From NCBI GenBank assembly GCA_001970955.1, contig MPUH01000012.1:62001-126000 (forward strand): a stretch of DNA of 64,000 bases, written 5' to 3'. This DNA comes from Stentor coeruleus. Lineage: Eukaryota > Ciliophora > Heterotrichea > Heterotrichida > Stentoridae. Positions within the stretch are counted from its first letter, which is position 1. The number at the start of each line of letters is the position of its first letter. This document shows positions 19,174 through 28,962 of the stretch, piece after piece. The notes under the pieces were generated by a model, which saw only the letters and a program-made list of their open reading frames with translations, searched no databases and had not been told where the DNA came from. Made by a program: the position numbers and the translations under genes.

Positions 19174-20277
19174 CTAAATTATATTGCATTTATTTGTTTC
19201 AACTTCAGGAGTTTTACAGTCATGCACTTCATGGAACTTTGAAAGTTTTTTCTTGCAATCCCAACAAAAGTATCTTTTTGCCTTGCATTTTATTGACCTA
19301 CAAGTCATATATTTACACCCTTTCGGATCTTTTTCTATTGGCTCATTACACCAAGGGCATAATGCCATACTTCCATTTTGTAAAGCTTCTTTAATATAAG
19401 GTATATCATTGAAAACTTTAATTAATGCCATTTGTTCGCAAGTTTGTGCTGGATGAACATCTGATTTGCATTTCGGACAGAATCTTGCCTCACATTGAGG
19501 GCAAGTATAATCATCTCTATCTTTCGACACAAATTGTATATAATCACAATTAATCCCTGGCCTTCCAATACAAGATACTAAAATATCATCTCTTTTTGCT
19601 GATACTTGTAATAGCAAATATTTCTCATATTTTGACCTCATTTGTTCATCTAGTATTGATATAATTATTAGATAATCAACTTGTTTATTACATTCAGGAC
19701 AAGCAATATCAATTCCTACTTGCCCTTCTGATATCTTTGTTTCTAAAAGTGCTTTAACACAATCTTTACAATACCTATGCTCACATTCTAATGTTATAAA
19801 TTCGTTCATTTTTTTTTCCTCTCCGCATATAAGACAAGTAAATATAGGTTCAGATTTTTCAAAGCTTATTTGCTGTAATATTTTAAAATCTTCACCAAAG
19901 ACTTTTATAGTTATTTCTTTTTTAATTGGTTTTTGACATAAGCATTTTAGTTTATCATACAAAATCATATTATCTCCTATTTGACGTTCAGCTAATATTC
20001 TAAAGCATTTTCTTGAGCAAACCTTATGTTTACAAGATAAAGTAAAGAAGCTTCTTTTAAGTTTTCCTTTGCAAAATTTGCACTTGTGTTTTTTATGAGT
20101 AATTACTGCTCTGTATAGAGAATTTGAAAGCTGGCCACAGAATTCATTGAAAAGTTCTCTGCCTTTATGAAAATTTCTGTACTTCATTAGTTTATTGAGG
20201 TCTTCTTGAAGACACATAAGTTTGTAAAGATTTTTGTTTATTGTGCTGGGTTGACGAATGAACATAGATTTACGCAT
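19174..20277 (-). CDS. RBR (RING-IBR-RING) E3 ubiquitin ligase
   Basis: 367 aa, ATG 20277. Order: an N-terminal RING-like Cys/His cluster (~66-114: CKFC, SCKHKVC, CLC), RING1 (148-196: CLICGEEK, CEHRYCKDC, CPEC), IBR (~236-280: C.., CPQC, CPKC, HPAQTC) and RING2 (307-341: CPWCNEPIEKDPKGCKYMTC, YFCWDC). In RBR ligases the Cys after (K/G)G in RING2 takes ubiquitin as a thioester; here it is C321 in PKGCKYM, and it is present. So an active ligase is expected. The first 16 codons and the upstream sequence are duplicated in tandem (20231-20446), putting a second ATG 108 bp upstream. That copy reads only MRKSMFIRQPSTINKNF then TAA, so the downstream ATG is the start of the protein. Confidence 0.92.
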   Translation of the reverse strand: MRKSMFIRQPSTINKNLYKLMCLQEDLNKLMKYRNFHKGRELFNEFCGQLSNSLYRAVITHKKHKCKFCKGKLKRSFFTLSCKHKVCSRKCFRILAERQIGDNMILYDKLKCLCQKPIKKEITIKVFGEDFKILQQISFEKSEPIFTCLICGEEKKMNEFITLECEHRYCKDCVKALLETKISEGQVGIDIACPECNKQVDYLIIISILDEQMRSKYEKYLLLQVSAKRDDILVSCIGRPGINCDYIQFVSKDRDDYTCPQCEARFCPKCKSDVHPAQTCEQMALIKVFNDIPYIKEALQNGSMALCPWCNEPIEKDPKGCKYMTCRSIKCKAKRYFCWDCKKKLSKFHEVHDCKTPEVETNKCNII

Positions 20278-20446
20278 ATTTATATTATTGTATAACTTTA
20301 TTTCTTAAATCATCTTCAGTTTATTATACCTTTAAAAATTTTTGTTTATTGTGCTGGGTTGACGAATGAACATAGATTTACGCATATTTATATTATTGTA
20401 TAACTTTATTTCTTAAATTATCTTCAGTTTATTATACCTTTAAAAT
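20231..20446. repeat. 108 bp direct tandem duplication of the RBR gene's 5' end
   Basis: 20231-20338 and 20339-20446 match over 108 bp with one clear difference (C/T). The unit holds 47 bp of coding sequence and about 61 bp of 5' flank of the minus-strand RBR gene. No N lies nearby, so this is not an obvious contig overlap. Confidence 0.9.
20332..20385 (-). promoter_or_regulatory. Possible upstream ORF created by the 5' duplication
   Basis: ATG at 20385 opens a 17-codon frame (MRKSMFIRQPSTINKNF) closed by TAA at 20332. Its first 16 residues equal those of the RBR ligase. If transcription starts above 20385, this would be an upstream ORF and could dampen translation of the ligase; if the duplicated promoter inside the unit is used, it would be skipped. 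Confidence 0.4.
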
Positions 20447-20711
20447 ATTCACTCAATTCTATAAGCCTAAGGACGATGCATTATTTAAATAATCCTTATT
20501 TTTCCTAAAAACGTAGAGTTATCAAAAATATAAAAATTCCATTTACACTATTTCTTTTAATCGAATTTTTCTATAAATAGCGATTAATTAATAAAAACTA
20601 TAAACAAACTTATAATATAACTCTAAACTATATATAAAAAACCAATCTTCACACTAATTAATATTCAAACAATCAATTTAGTATTTCTTTTATAAAATCT
20701 ATTTATGCAAG
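20447..20711. other. Intergenic between two minus-strand genes
   Basis: Plain AT-rich sequence; nothing recognisable. Confidence 0.6.
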
Positions 20712-23129
20712 CTACTTCTTGAAGAATATCTCCTTAAGTTTCTCAAAAGAGTTCATCGGTAAATTATATGCCTTAATAAAATTCAAAATCTCATCCTTTT
20801 TTCCAGCTGTCAGCAGTTCAGTCTCTTTTTCCTCTAAAAAATTCCCTTCTGTATTTTCACTATTTCCCCTTTCTTCCTCATTTCTTTTCTTATCATCCTC
20901 TATTTTATTCACTTTATATTTCCCTTCATCATCTAAAACCCTAATTTCATTATCCAACTTTTCCATTCCCCCTAAAATTTTAATCTTATATTCATTAGGA
21001 TTTCCTAAACTTCTTTCTGAATTTTCTCTATCAAGACTTTTATTTTCTAAAATATCATGATTTTCACTATCATAAACACAATTATTTTTTTCTTTATCTT
21101 GAATTGTCTTATCACAACTATCTGTAATCAAATCTAAATTTTTCCCACTTTCAATGCTTTTATCATTATCTTCTTTGCCTAAGTCAATATATATAATTCT
21201 AGTCTCTGGGCTTTTTTCTTTATCTTTGTTGCATTTTTCTATTTCAGGTTCTAAGTTTTTTATAACAGAATTTTCTATTTTATTCTCATCAGTTTGTATC
21301 ATCATACTAGTTTCAAAAGATAAACAGTCTGGGCTTTTAAGACAAGTATTTTGTTCATAAGCAGGACATTCAATTTTCAAACTTTTTCCTTGGGATTTTT
21401 TATCATTTTTATCTTTATTTCCAATATTTTTACCCTTAGGGCTTTCTTTTATTTTCCTATCTTTTTGAATATTTGACTTATTTCTATTTATAATAGGATT
21501 TCGGCTTTGTGAATTTACTGAACCTCCACTGCTAGGTTTTCTTACATAAGCAGTATTTGGGGATTTTTCCTCTTCACAAGAAGCGATTTTTTTATAAGGC
21601 ATTTTCATTAAAGCTTCATTTTTTTTTGCTTTATCTTCTCTAAATTTCCTCATCCTCAATATCTCTTTTTGCACTTTATCACTATAAAACTCATCAGTTT
21701 CATGTCTACTTTTGCTTTTCTGACAATCAATACTAAAATCCTCTTCAACACTTGAGTTATGTTTTTCTGAACCTTGGGTAATATTATTCGAGCTTCTAAA
21801 TCCTCTACTTGAAAGTGTTTTTTTTTCCTCCACATGATTAGTTGGGCTTTGTATTTTATATAATCTTTCTCTAGAAATAGGGGGTTTTTTAATCCCACTC
21901 CCAATATTTTCACTTGTATTCGACTTTGATTTTATAAGCAGCGACTGTCCTGAATCTTTATTTAAATTTTCATCTAAATTTTTTATATTGTTTTTATATG
22001 TTTTTACTCCAAAACTACGATTATGATAGAAATCATAATATTGTTTATGGATTTTTAAAGCTTCATCTGGAGAATAAACATATATTCCATTTACAACAGT
22101 CCATGTTTTTATATTAGAACAATTTTCATCTGTAAAATAACTATTTGATTTGTAAAGATTCATAATATGTAAACACATAGTCATAAGACTTGAAATTTTT
22201 ATTGTTGGGTTTCCACCAAAGAGTTTCCATAATTTGTCAACTAAACTGACTTCGTTTTCAAAAGATATTGATCCAGGCTCGTTGTTGATAAACTGCAAAT
22301 TTGTGAGGATTGTAATTGTGTGATCTAAGGTAATATCGTCAGTACTGAGGTTTAGACTTTTAACTATTTTTTCGAATTCCTTGATGAATTTATTTGCTAA
22401 AACTTCTTGGCTTTTAAGACCTGTTGTGACTAATTCACTACTTTCTGGCCTTTCTGGTTGTCTTGATGCAATTCGTTTTGGTGGAGATTTTTCGGCTCTT
22501 AAATTTCTTATTCTAGAGGAAGAATTTCTTCTTAGACTCAGTTTACTTTCTTCATCTACTGATAATGTTTTTTCTAAGTTTTCTTTGCGCTGGGGTTCTT
22601 CATTGATAACGATTTTTTTCAATTCCAAAGGTTTTATTGCCCTTGAAATTTTTTTATCAATTTTCACTGAAATGTTAAGATCTTTAAGTGCATTTGGACG
22701 TTCATCAATGCTTTTAGGTGTATCTTGTTTTAAATCTAGGGTTTTGTTTAATAATTTATCTTTAGGCTTTTTATCATCCTGAGGGTTTTTGTTTTTGATT
22801 ATGATTGGAGAGTTTTTAGTTGATATTGTCGAACTTTCTTCTTGATTTTCTAATTCAACAGTAAGTTTTTTTATTCTTTCAATGTTTTCTTTAACAAAGT
22901 CATGTCGAGAAACTAAATTCGTTTTAATTGTTTCTTTGGATTTGCTTTCTTCCAAATTCTGCTGAGAACAGCTTTCTAATTTGACTATTTCATTATTTTC
23001 TAAACAAGTCTCTTTATCTTTTTCAATGAAACTTGGGCATTCTGCTAAATTTTCAATCTTGTCAATATCCCCAGGATTAAAACAGTCAATAGCGTCTATG
23101 AGATCGTTAGTTACGTCTTTATCTGACAT
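20712..23129 (-). CDS. Large charged, mostly disordered protein with one folded segment
   Basis: 805 aa, ATG 23129 (MSDKDVTNDLIDAID), stop TAG. Most of it is Lys/Glu/Asn/Ser-rich low-complexity sequence, with short helices. One segment, about residues 245-375, looks folded: NKFIKEFEKIVKSLNL, SLVDKLWKLFGGNPTIKI, SLMTMCLHIMNL, and AWxV-like YVYSPDEALKIHKQYYDFY. Ciliates have many proteins with a similar helical segment of the form (V/L)(V/E)KLW..LGG..KI(S)..L, set in disordered flanks, reminiscent of degenerate EF-hand pairs without calcium loops. I infer that relation only loosely. Function unknown. Confidence 0.8.
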   Translation of the reverse strand: MSDKDVTNDLIDAIDCFNPGDIDKIENLAECPSFIEKDKETCLENNEIVKLESCSQQNLEESKSKETIKTNLVSRHDFVKENIERIKKLTVELENQEESSTISTKNSPIIIKNKNPQDDKKPKDKLLNKTLDLKQDTPKSIDERPNALKDLNISVKIDKKISRAIKPLELKKIVINEEPQRKENLEKTLSVDEESKLSLRRNSSSRIRNLRAEKSPPKRIASRQPERPESSELVTTGLKSQEVLANKFIKEFEKIVKSLNLSTDDITLDHTITILTNLQFINNEPGSISFENEVSLVDKLWKLFGGNPTIKISSLMTMCLHIMNLYKSNSYFTDENCSNIKTWTVVNGIYVYSPDEALKIHKQYYDFYHNRSFGVKTYKNNIKNLDENLNKDSGQSLLIKSKSNTSENIGSGIKKPPISRERLYKIQSPTNHVEEKKTLSSRGFRSSNNITQGSEKHNSSVEEDFSIDCQKSKSRHETDEFYSDKVQKEILRMRKFREDKAKKNEALMKMPYKKIASCEEEKSPNTAYVRKPSSGGSVNSQSRNPIINRNKSNIQKDRKIKESPKGKNIGNKDKNDKKSQGKSLKIECPAYEQNTCLKSPDCLSFETSMMIQTDENKIENSVIKNLEPEIEKCNKDKEKSPETRIIYIDLGKEDNDKSIESGKNLDLITDSCDKTIQDKEKNNCVYDSENHDILENKSLDRENSERSLGNPNEYKIKILGGMEKLDNEIRVLDDEGKYKVNKIEDDKKRNEEERGNSENTEGNFLEEKETELLTAGKKDEILNFIKAYNLPMNSFEKLKEIFFKK

Positions 23130-23718
23130 ATTTATATGAGAATATCATATTCGATAAACTAAAACACTTAAAACAATTCAAAAAAACTATAAATCTATCA
23201 AAAATAAACATAAATACTATCAAAAAATAAATTATACCATAAAATATATATATAATAAATCATATTATAATCTATCGATTTAGAATTTTTTGNAAATAAA
23301 CATAAATACTATCAAAAAATAAATTATACCATAAAATATATATATAATAAATCATATCAAAAATCTATCGTAAATCATATAAATCTTGTTAAATAATAAG
23401 AATTTAATTATTAACTGGTTTATACTATTTGAATATTTTATAATGATACTCAAGTTTATCAGATTTCCACGATTTAGAATTTTTTTGTTCAACTTCAATT
23501 TGGTTACTAAAAATATCGAATTTATGGGTAAGTTTATTAAGAGTAGTAAAATAAGTATACTTTTAACTACAGGCTATAAAATATTTTTTAAGATATTAAT
23601 TTTATGGTTTAATTTGCTTGAATTGTAGTTTTTAGCTTTTTTTGTAGGCTTATAAGGTATGTTGAATTTGTTTTTGTTTAAAATATAATTTTTTTAGAAA
23701 TCTCATTTGTTTGACTTA
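23130..23718. other. Intergenic, AT-rich, containing the joint above
   Basis: 5' flank of the minus-strand 805 aa gene. No supported gene; an 80-codon frame at 23386-23628 opens with TTG and has no coding character. Confidence 0.55.
23202..23357. other. Assembly joint: 64 bp repeat around N at 23293
   Basis: 23202-23265 equals 23294-23357 (begins AAATAAACATAAATACTATC). Between the first copy and the N lie 27 bp with no counterpart after the second copy. A simple end overlap would not leave such a tail, so this joint is either a frayed contig end or two alternative sequences at one place. Confidence 0.8.
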
Positions 23719-24012
23719 CTACCATAAAAGCTCATGGCAAAGAATATATTGATAAGAATATTTAAGATTTTTTTGATTTATTGACTTGGATTGTTTATCT
23801 TGAGACATAGATATTGGTAAATCTGCGATTTGGTTACAAAGATTTCTTTTTTCATGCTTGATGTTGTCAATAGATGAGTTTCAGTTTTTCCAAAGTTGAT
23901 CATTGGGTTTTCTGAAGAAGTCATGGTCATTTAGACTTTTTTTAGAGTGCCCAGGATTTTTCATTACCGTACTTGATGAAGTCACAGAAATATTATCTAT
24001 TATAAGGGTATT
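23719..24012 (-). pseudogene. Coding-like frame with an internal TGA, relic or misread small gene
   Basis: On the minus strand, 98 codons run from 24012 to a TAG at 23719 with one in-frame TGA (23881-23883). The codons read like a real hydrophilic protein: SVTSSSTVMKNPGHSKKSLN, DHDFFRKPNDQLWKN, then after the TGA IKHEKRNLCNQIADLPISMS and ending SYQYILCHELLW. An ATG stands at 23964. There is no GT near the TGA, so a 15-nt intron does not explain it. Read-through, sequencing error and gene decay all remain possible. Family not recognised. Confidence 0.4.
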
Positions 24013-24307
24013 TTAAATTAGTTATAGATACAAAGTTTATTTTATCCAAAATCACAACACACCACCTTACCCACAAACCTTCTGACAAACCCTAAAATTT
24101 TTTTTTTCACTCGAAACTTTTTCCATCACCTAACCCTTCATAAAAAATCAAATCCATCTTCTCCTTAGATAATCTCTAATACTTATCCACCCACCTAAAT
24201 CCTTTACCTTCATCTTCCAAGCCAAATCCCATCTGATCTAATCCAACAAAAATTCATCTAAAAACTCCATTCAAATCTAATCTTTTGCTTATTGACCATA
24301 CAATAAT
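24013..24307. other. 5' flank of the RRM gene, C-rich and nearly G-free
   Basis: The plus strand here is strikingly poor in G and rich in C and T/A tracts (for example CACCACCTTACCCACAAACC), a feature shared with other 5' flanks in the window. No conserved box recognised. Confidence 0.5.
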
Positions 24308-24721
24308 ATGTCAAGCTCTCCAACTCAAGAACGTCGACCACCAGAAGGGACAAATTTATACGTAAGCAACCTAAGCTATTCCACATCAGAACAAGACTTA
24401 GAAGACAAATTCGCGAACTTTGGCAAAATCACTAGCGTGAAAATTATCAAAGACCCTAACACGAGAAAATCCAGGGGCTTCGGCTTTGTGACATTTGAAG
24501 AAGCTGATGACGCAGAAAAGGCTATAGAAAAAATGAACAACTCCGAAATTGATGGCAGAGCAGTAAGAGTGGAAAAAGCTCGTGACTCCAGAGGCCAACG
24601 AAAATCTGGAGGTGGAAATTATTCAAGACAAAGACGTAGTCCTCAAAGATCTAGAAGAGATGAATACAGAGATCGAAGCCCAAGACGCCGTAGCCCTCGC
24701 CATCGATCAAGGTCTCCATAG
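24308..24721 (+). CDS. RRM protein with Arg/Ser-rich tail (SR-type splicing factor)
   Basis: 137 aa, ATG 24308. A single RNA-recognition motif covers ~15-93, with RNP2 LYVSNL (17-22) and RNP1 KSRGFGFVTF (about 52-61). A short Gly-rich linker leads to an RS-like tail (SRQRRSPQRSRRDEYRDRS, SPRRRSPRHRSRSP). Size and order match Transformer-2 and small SR proteins, which bind exonic RNA and help the spliceosome; with introns of only 15-16 nt, exon definition by such factors would be of interest. No intron in the gene itself. Stop TAG. Confidence 0.93.
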   Translation: MSSSPTQERRPPEGTNLYVSNLSYSTSEQDLEDKFANFGKITSVKIIKDPNTRKSRGFGFVTFEEADDAEKAIEKMNNSEIDGRAVRVEKARDSRGQRKSGGGNYSRQRRSPQRSRRDEYRDRSPRRRSPRHRSRSP

Positions 24722-25634
24722 TAAATATCCAGTATCTTAGTATTCCCGAATGGGCTTTATATGCATACTTATGTTCTTTAACTCGTGGCTGGCAGTGACA
24801 CAGTTCCTTCCCCATCAAAGTTTAGTTTTTTTGTCAAGTTTATTATGGAAATTAGGCTTTGAAGGCCGAATGATGGGTTTCAGGATGAAGTAGGATGGAG
24901 GATTTGATGAATTGAGGAGGAGGTAGTTAATGTAGAGGATTGTGTGTTAAGTTAAGGTTTTATTGTCAGAAAATTTTTTTTTTGACGATTTTGCTTGAGA
25001 TGGAGTTTTCTTGGTAGGAGGTAGAAATCAGCTGAGGGTTTTGCTGATTTGTCGACTTGGAAAAAGTTTGGATTTTTTTTTGAGATGAAAAATTAGTTGG
25101 ATGATAGGATGATAGGAAGAAGGTATGAAGATGAAGATAGAGGAAGGTTTATATATTAATTTAATATTTGATGGGAAAGGTGAAGTTTGGGAAAGATAGG
25201 ATGATAGGAAGAAGGTATGAAGATGAAGAGGAAGGTTTATATTTTAATTTAATATTTGATGGGAAAGGTGAAGTTTGGGATAATTTTAGGGTTTTTTTAG
25301 ATGCTAGGGTAAACAGAATTGTGTTAGGAGTTAGTTTTAACAAAAGGATTAAGAATTTTATACAGGCAACCAAAGCTGAAGTCTTAATATAATAATTTTA
25401 ATGATTAAACTGGGAAGTTATCTTTATAATTCGATATCAATCACCAAATCTTTCAGTATGTTATAAAAAATCCATATCTAAGTAAATCCACTTAAAAAAA
25501 CTCTAATTTTTACCGACACTCTAATTTTCTCATAAAATTCCTTTCATGCATATCTTAAAAGCCTATTTCATAACAATTTCTTACCAACTAAATAATATCT
25601 ATCTCTTTATAATCATTAATAATTATACCTTACT
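24722..25634. other. Intergenic with ~90 bp imperfect direct repeat
   Basis: The first ~450 bp (3' flank of the RRM gene) is G/T-rich and C-poor on the plus strand; the last ~230 bp (3' flank of the minus-strand gene) is C-rich. Two imperfect copies of a ~90 bp unit start at 25103 and 25195 (GATAGGATGATAGGAAGAAG). The second copy opens a 63-codon frame, ATG 25201 to TAA 25392 (MIGRRYEDEEEGLYFN...), which could be a small gene; I rate that at about one in four since it begins inside a repeat. Confidence 0.5.
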
Positions 25635-27653
25635 TTAAAGGTTTTCTACCGATATTTTCGCTTTATTTTTAATCTGTGGCGCACTTCTTTTCTTATGGAA
25701 ATAATGAGGGGTTATAGGTTTCAACGCAGGTAATTTATTTTTCTTCTGTGACTTAACAGGTAATTCAGGAATCATAAGTTTTTCACTTAATTTCGAAGCA
25801 TTAGGAGAGTTTTTCAAAAAAGAAATAATATCTGAATAGTCATCAATCGACAAAATCGATTTAATCGGGCTGATTTTCAATGAGGGTAAGCGTTTAAAAC
25901 AATACCCAGGGGAAGCTATATTAGGTGAAACCTGATCAACTGATATCATAGGATTGCTTTTAGAATCTAAATCAAGTGTTGTAAAATGTTTTTCGCTTAA
26001 AGAATGGTTTAAATCCTTATTAAAAATCGCAGATAATTTTGTCCCATTAACACTTTCATGTACAACAACAGTTGAATTACTTTTTTCTAAGCTTTTAAGT
26101 AATTTTTCTTTAAGTTTATTCCCTTCTCTTTCACTAGATTTCTGACTTAACCTTATAGGAGGTTTAGTATTTAGAATATCTAAGTTTAATATTGGGATTT
26201 TAGGTTTATCATTAGTTCTTTGTTTATTAGATACAAGATTTTCAAAGCATTTCATAGCTGTATCTTTAAGTATAGGGGTTTTATCTCTGTCTGTTGGAGA
26301 TTTAAAAGTGTTTTGGACTGGGGACATAGCTTCAAAGAACTTGTCTTTTAAAAAAAGAGACCTTAGTGGGGATTTTGAAGATGACCTTCTAAGTTTACTA
26401 TGATTTTCGTTAGATAATTTGTGTGGAATATGAGCTTTTGGGGATTCTAGAGGGATACTTGGGGGGATTTGCATGTATTTTGGTGGCTCCCTTGGGCGTA
26501 TAAGACTAGGGTTAGACTTTGAGGCTTGTGGCTTTTTATTTGTTTTATCCCCACCTGGTCTAGTTAAACTTTGTGGACTTGCAAGCCCAGTTAATGAAGG
26601 TTTTATTTGAGTTTGAAGATTTACAGCTTTAGAATCTTGAAGTTTTTGATCAGAATCACTATCTTTTTCTATATGTTTAAAATCAAAATCAGCTTTTTTT
26701 ATTATATTTTCTACAAATGTCTCAACAGGTTCTGTTTTACTTTTTTCTTTAGCTTTTTCAACCACACTTCCTAGTTTTTCTGTTTTTTCATCTAAATCCA
26801 TAGTTTTTCTTGAAACACTTTGTGGGGATAACATCAATTCTAAAGGATCTTCTGTAATCACCATGACTCTTTCTTGATCTTTTTGTTCATCCATTTTATT
26901 CCTATTTTTTTTCTCATCATTTTGCTTATCAGAAAAAAACTTCACAGTATTCCATTCAATCTTTTTCTCCTCTTCAACTTTCCCTACAACTATTTTTTTC
27001 CCTTCTTCATTTACCTTTTCTCCTTCTCTACCTTTTCCCCCCAAAAGTATTATCTGCAAGTCTTGACTTGCAGGTTTATTTATAATCCCTATATCTTTAT
27101 TCCCAATAATAGAAGTCTCTGTTGATTGAATAATTTCTTTTTTTAAAGCATCTGAGCTTTTGTTTCTAGGAAAAATGTCTGTTTTATATGATAAACCTTT
27201 ATTCTCATAGATTTGAAGTTTTTTTTCTTCAGGTTGAATGTTTTTCAATTCCTCATAATTTTCACATGAATTCATCTCTAAAATAAATTCAGGCATTGAA
27301 CTCCTTCTGTTTACAGAAGGCTGATGATTAAAATTACTTCCTGTTCCCTCAGGGTTTTTAATAGAGTTTTCACGATTATGGGCAAATGATGAGGTTAAGT
27401 TATAAATAAGTGGAGTTTTGCATAAAGATGTGGTCATAGTGTTTGAAAGAGGGAATTTTGAGACAAGTTTTTGAGTGGATCCCATTGAGTTATTCATAAA
27501 TGGGTTATCATCTGTAGGGATAAAAGATCCTGGAAAATTCGATAAACTAGATCTTCCTATAACCTCAGCGTCAGTGCCTTTATCAACTTTTTTGTTACTT
27601 TTATTGCTAAAAAAACCAAAACAACTACAAGATTGTTTTTTGGGTCGTTCCAT
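25635..27653 (-). CDS. Long disordered Ser/Lys/Pro-rich protein
   Basis: 672 aa, ATG 27653 (MERPKKQSCSCFGFFSNKS), stop TAA. The start has a Cys/Phe cluster beside a basic patch, a plausible palmitoylated membrane-binding end. Nearly everything after it is low-complexity Ser, Lys, Glu and Pro with many SP/TP sites (ASPQSLTRPGG, SPLRSLF, KTPILKD), typical of a heavily phosphorylated scaffold. Some short motifs toward the C-terminus look conserved in style (DDYSDIISFLKNSPNASKL). No domain recognised. Function unknown. Confidence 0.78.
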   Translation of the reverse strand: MERPKKQSCSCFGFFSNKSNKKVDKGTDAEVIGRSSLSNFPGSFIPTDDNPFMNNSMGSTQKLVSKFPLSNTMTTSLCKTPLIYNLTSSFAHNRENSIKNPEGTGSNFNHQPSVNRRSSMPEFILEMNSCENYEELKNIQPEEKKLQIYENKGLSYKTDIFPRNKSSDALKKEIIQSTETSIIGNKDIGIINKPASQDLQIILLGGKGREGEKVNEEGKKIVVGKVEEEKKIEWNTVKFFSDKQNDEKKNRNKMDEQKDQERVMVITEDPLELMLSPQSVSRKTMDLDEKTEKLGSVVEKAKEKSKTEPVETFVENIIKKADFDFKHIEKDSDSDQKLQDSKAVNLQTQIKPSLTGLASPQSLTRPGGDKTNKKPQASKSNPSLIRPREPPKYMQIPPSIPLESPKAHIPHKLSNENHSKLRRSSSKSPLRSLFLKDKFFEAMSPVQNTFKSPTDRDKTPILKDTAMKCFENLVSNKQRTNDKPKIPILNLDILNTKPPIRLSQKSSEREGNKLKEKLLKSLEKSNSTVVVHESVNGTKLSAIFNKDLNHSLSEKHFTTLDLDSKSNPMISVDQVSPNIASPGYCFKRLPSLKISPIKSILSIDDYSDIISFLKNSPNASKLSEKLMIPELPVKSQKKNKLPALKPITPHYFHKKRSAPQIKNKAKISVENL

Positions 27654-28962
27654 TTAATATATTACTTTGTTAAAGATTAAGATATTACATTTAGATATGG
27701 TTTATTTGGTTTTTAGTAAAATTTTTAAGTGTTAGAAAAAGGATTTTATGTTGGTTGAAGATTTTTTTGAATGCCAAGTTGATTTTTTTTATTTTTCTTG
27801 GCAGATTTTTGAAAGATGCTAAATAGAGAAGTGCCCGGCAATTATTTTGGGAAATCAGGTTGGGTTTTTGAAGAAAAATTGATGAGGTTTATTGAGGAAT
27901 TTTTTTTAGGTTATGAATGTGATTGTTTTTGATTAAATAAAGGTTAGGGTTTATATGGGTTTTGGTATAAAATAAATTATAATTATTTGATGAGTGTTTG
28001 AGGTTTTTTATTAGGAGATATGAAGAAAATATAAGGTATTGCTATTGTTTTAGGCTATGATATTTTATATAAGCAGATTGCTTAGAGCAAATGTAATTAA
28101 TTTATAAGTGATATAAGATATTGTTATAATGGTATATATAATAAAATAGGTAAATTTCTTATAGTAACTATAATAAATTATGCATTAACCTGTAAATAAT
28201 AATTTAACATAATTTTTCAATATAACCTATCAAATCCAAATCACTAGCATAACATTTGAAACTATACTCCTTCAATAGCCTAAAAAATAAAATCCTTCTT
28301 AACTCAAATTATTTATAAGCAAATCTCCTCATTCCATTATACAAAACTCTTCCTAAAAACATAAAAATACTCAAAAAACTACCTACTTTCTCCCCTTCCA
28401 AAAAAAATCCATAACTTTAACCAAACTCTACACAAAAATTTATATCAAAACACATTCACCTAATCCAACAACAAAATTTCAAGTATTAATACCCATTCAC
28501 CTAATCCAACAACAAAATTTCAAGTATTAATACCTAATCCCTAAGTATTTCTATTAATGGATAATAAAAATTCTCAACTTCTTTTCAGATAATCCACAAT
28601 CCAACCCCTTTCTTCTTATCCTAACATTCAGACTAAAATCCCTTTGATTTTTGCCCCAAAAAATTATAATTAACAAAGACCATTTAATACTTAGATTTAT
28701 ATAAATCAGTGAATCTCTTCACCATAATATAAAACTTATTCCAACCAAAAAAAATAATCCATAAAACACCCAATCTTATCCAAAACACATGTTTTCTAGA
28801 TTTTTCTAAGAATTTTTTTATATAATAAACCTACAAAAAACTTCTCTAAAAAACCAAACCACGTAAAAATTTCTTATCAAATCCCATAATCCACAACATA
28901 AATCACAAACAAAATTTATTCCCATACAAAAACCTTTAAATAATCCTTTTCATTAATAATCA
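27654..28962. other. 1.3 kb divergent intergenic region with a 41 bp tandem repeat
   Basis: Lies between a minus-strand gene (start 27653) and a plus-strand gene (start 28963), so it holds two promoters. From 27660 to about 28050 the plus strand is G/T-rich and C-poor; from about 28200 to 28960 it is A/C-rich and G-poor, so each half is C-rich on the coding strand of its own gene. A 41 bp unit (CATTCACCTAATCCAACAAC...) occurs twice in tandem at 28453-28534. No gene seen. Confidence 0.6.

Noticed and set aside
25201-25392. 63-codon plus-strand frame
   Set aside because: Begins inside an imperfect direct repeat, has no homologue I recognise; kept only as a remark.
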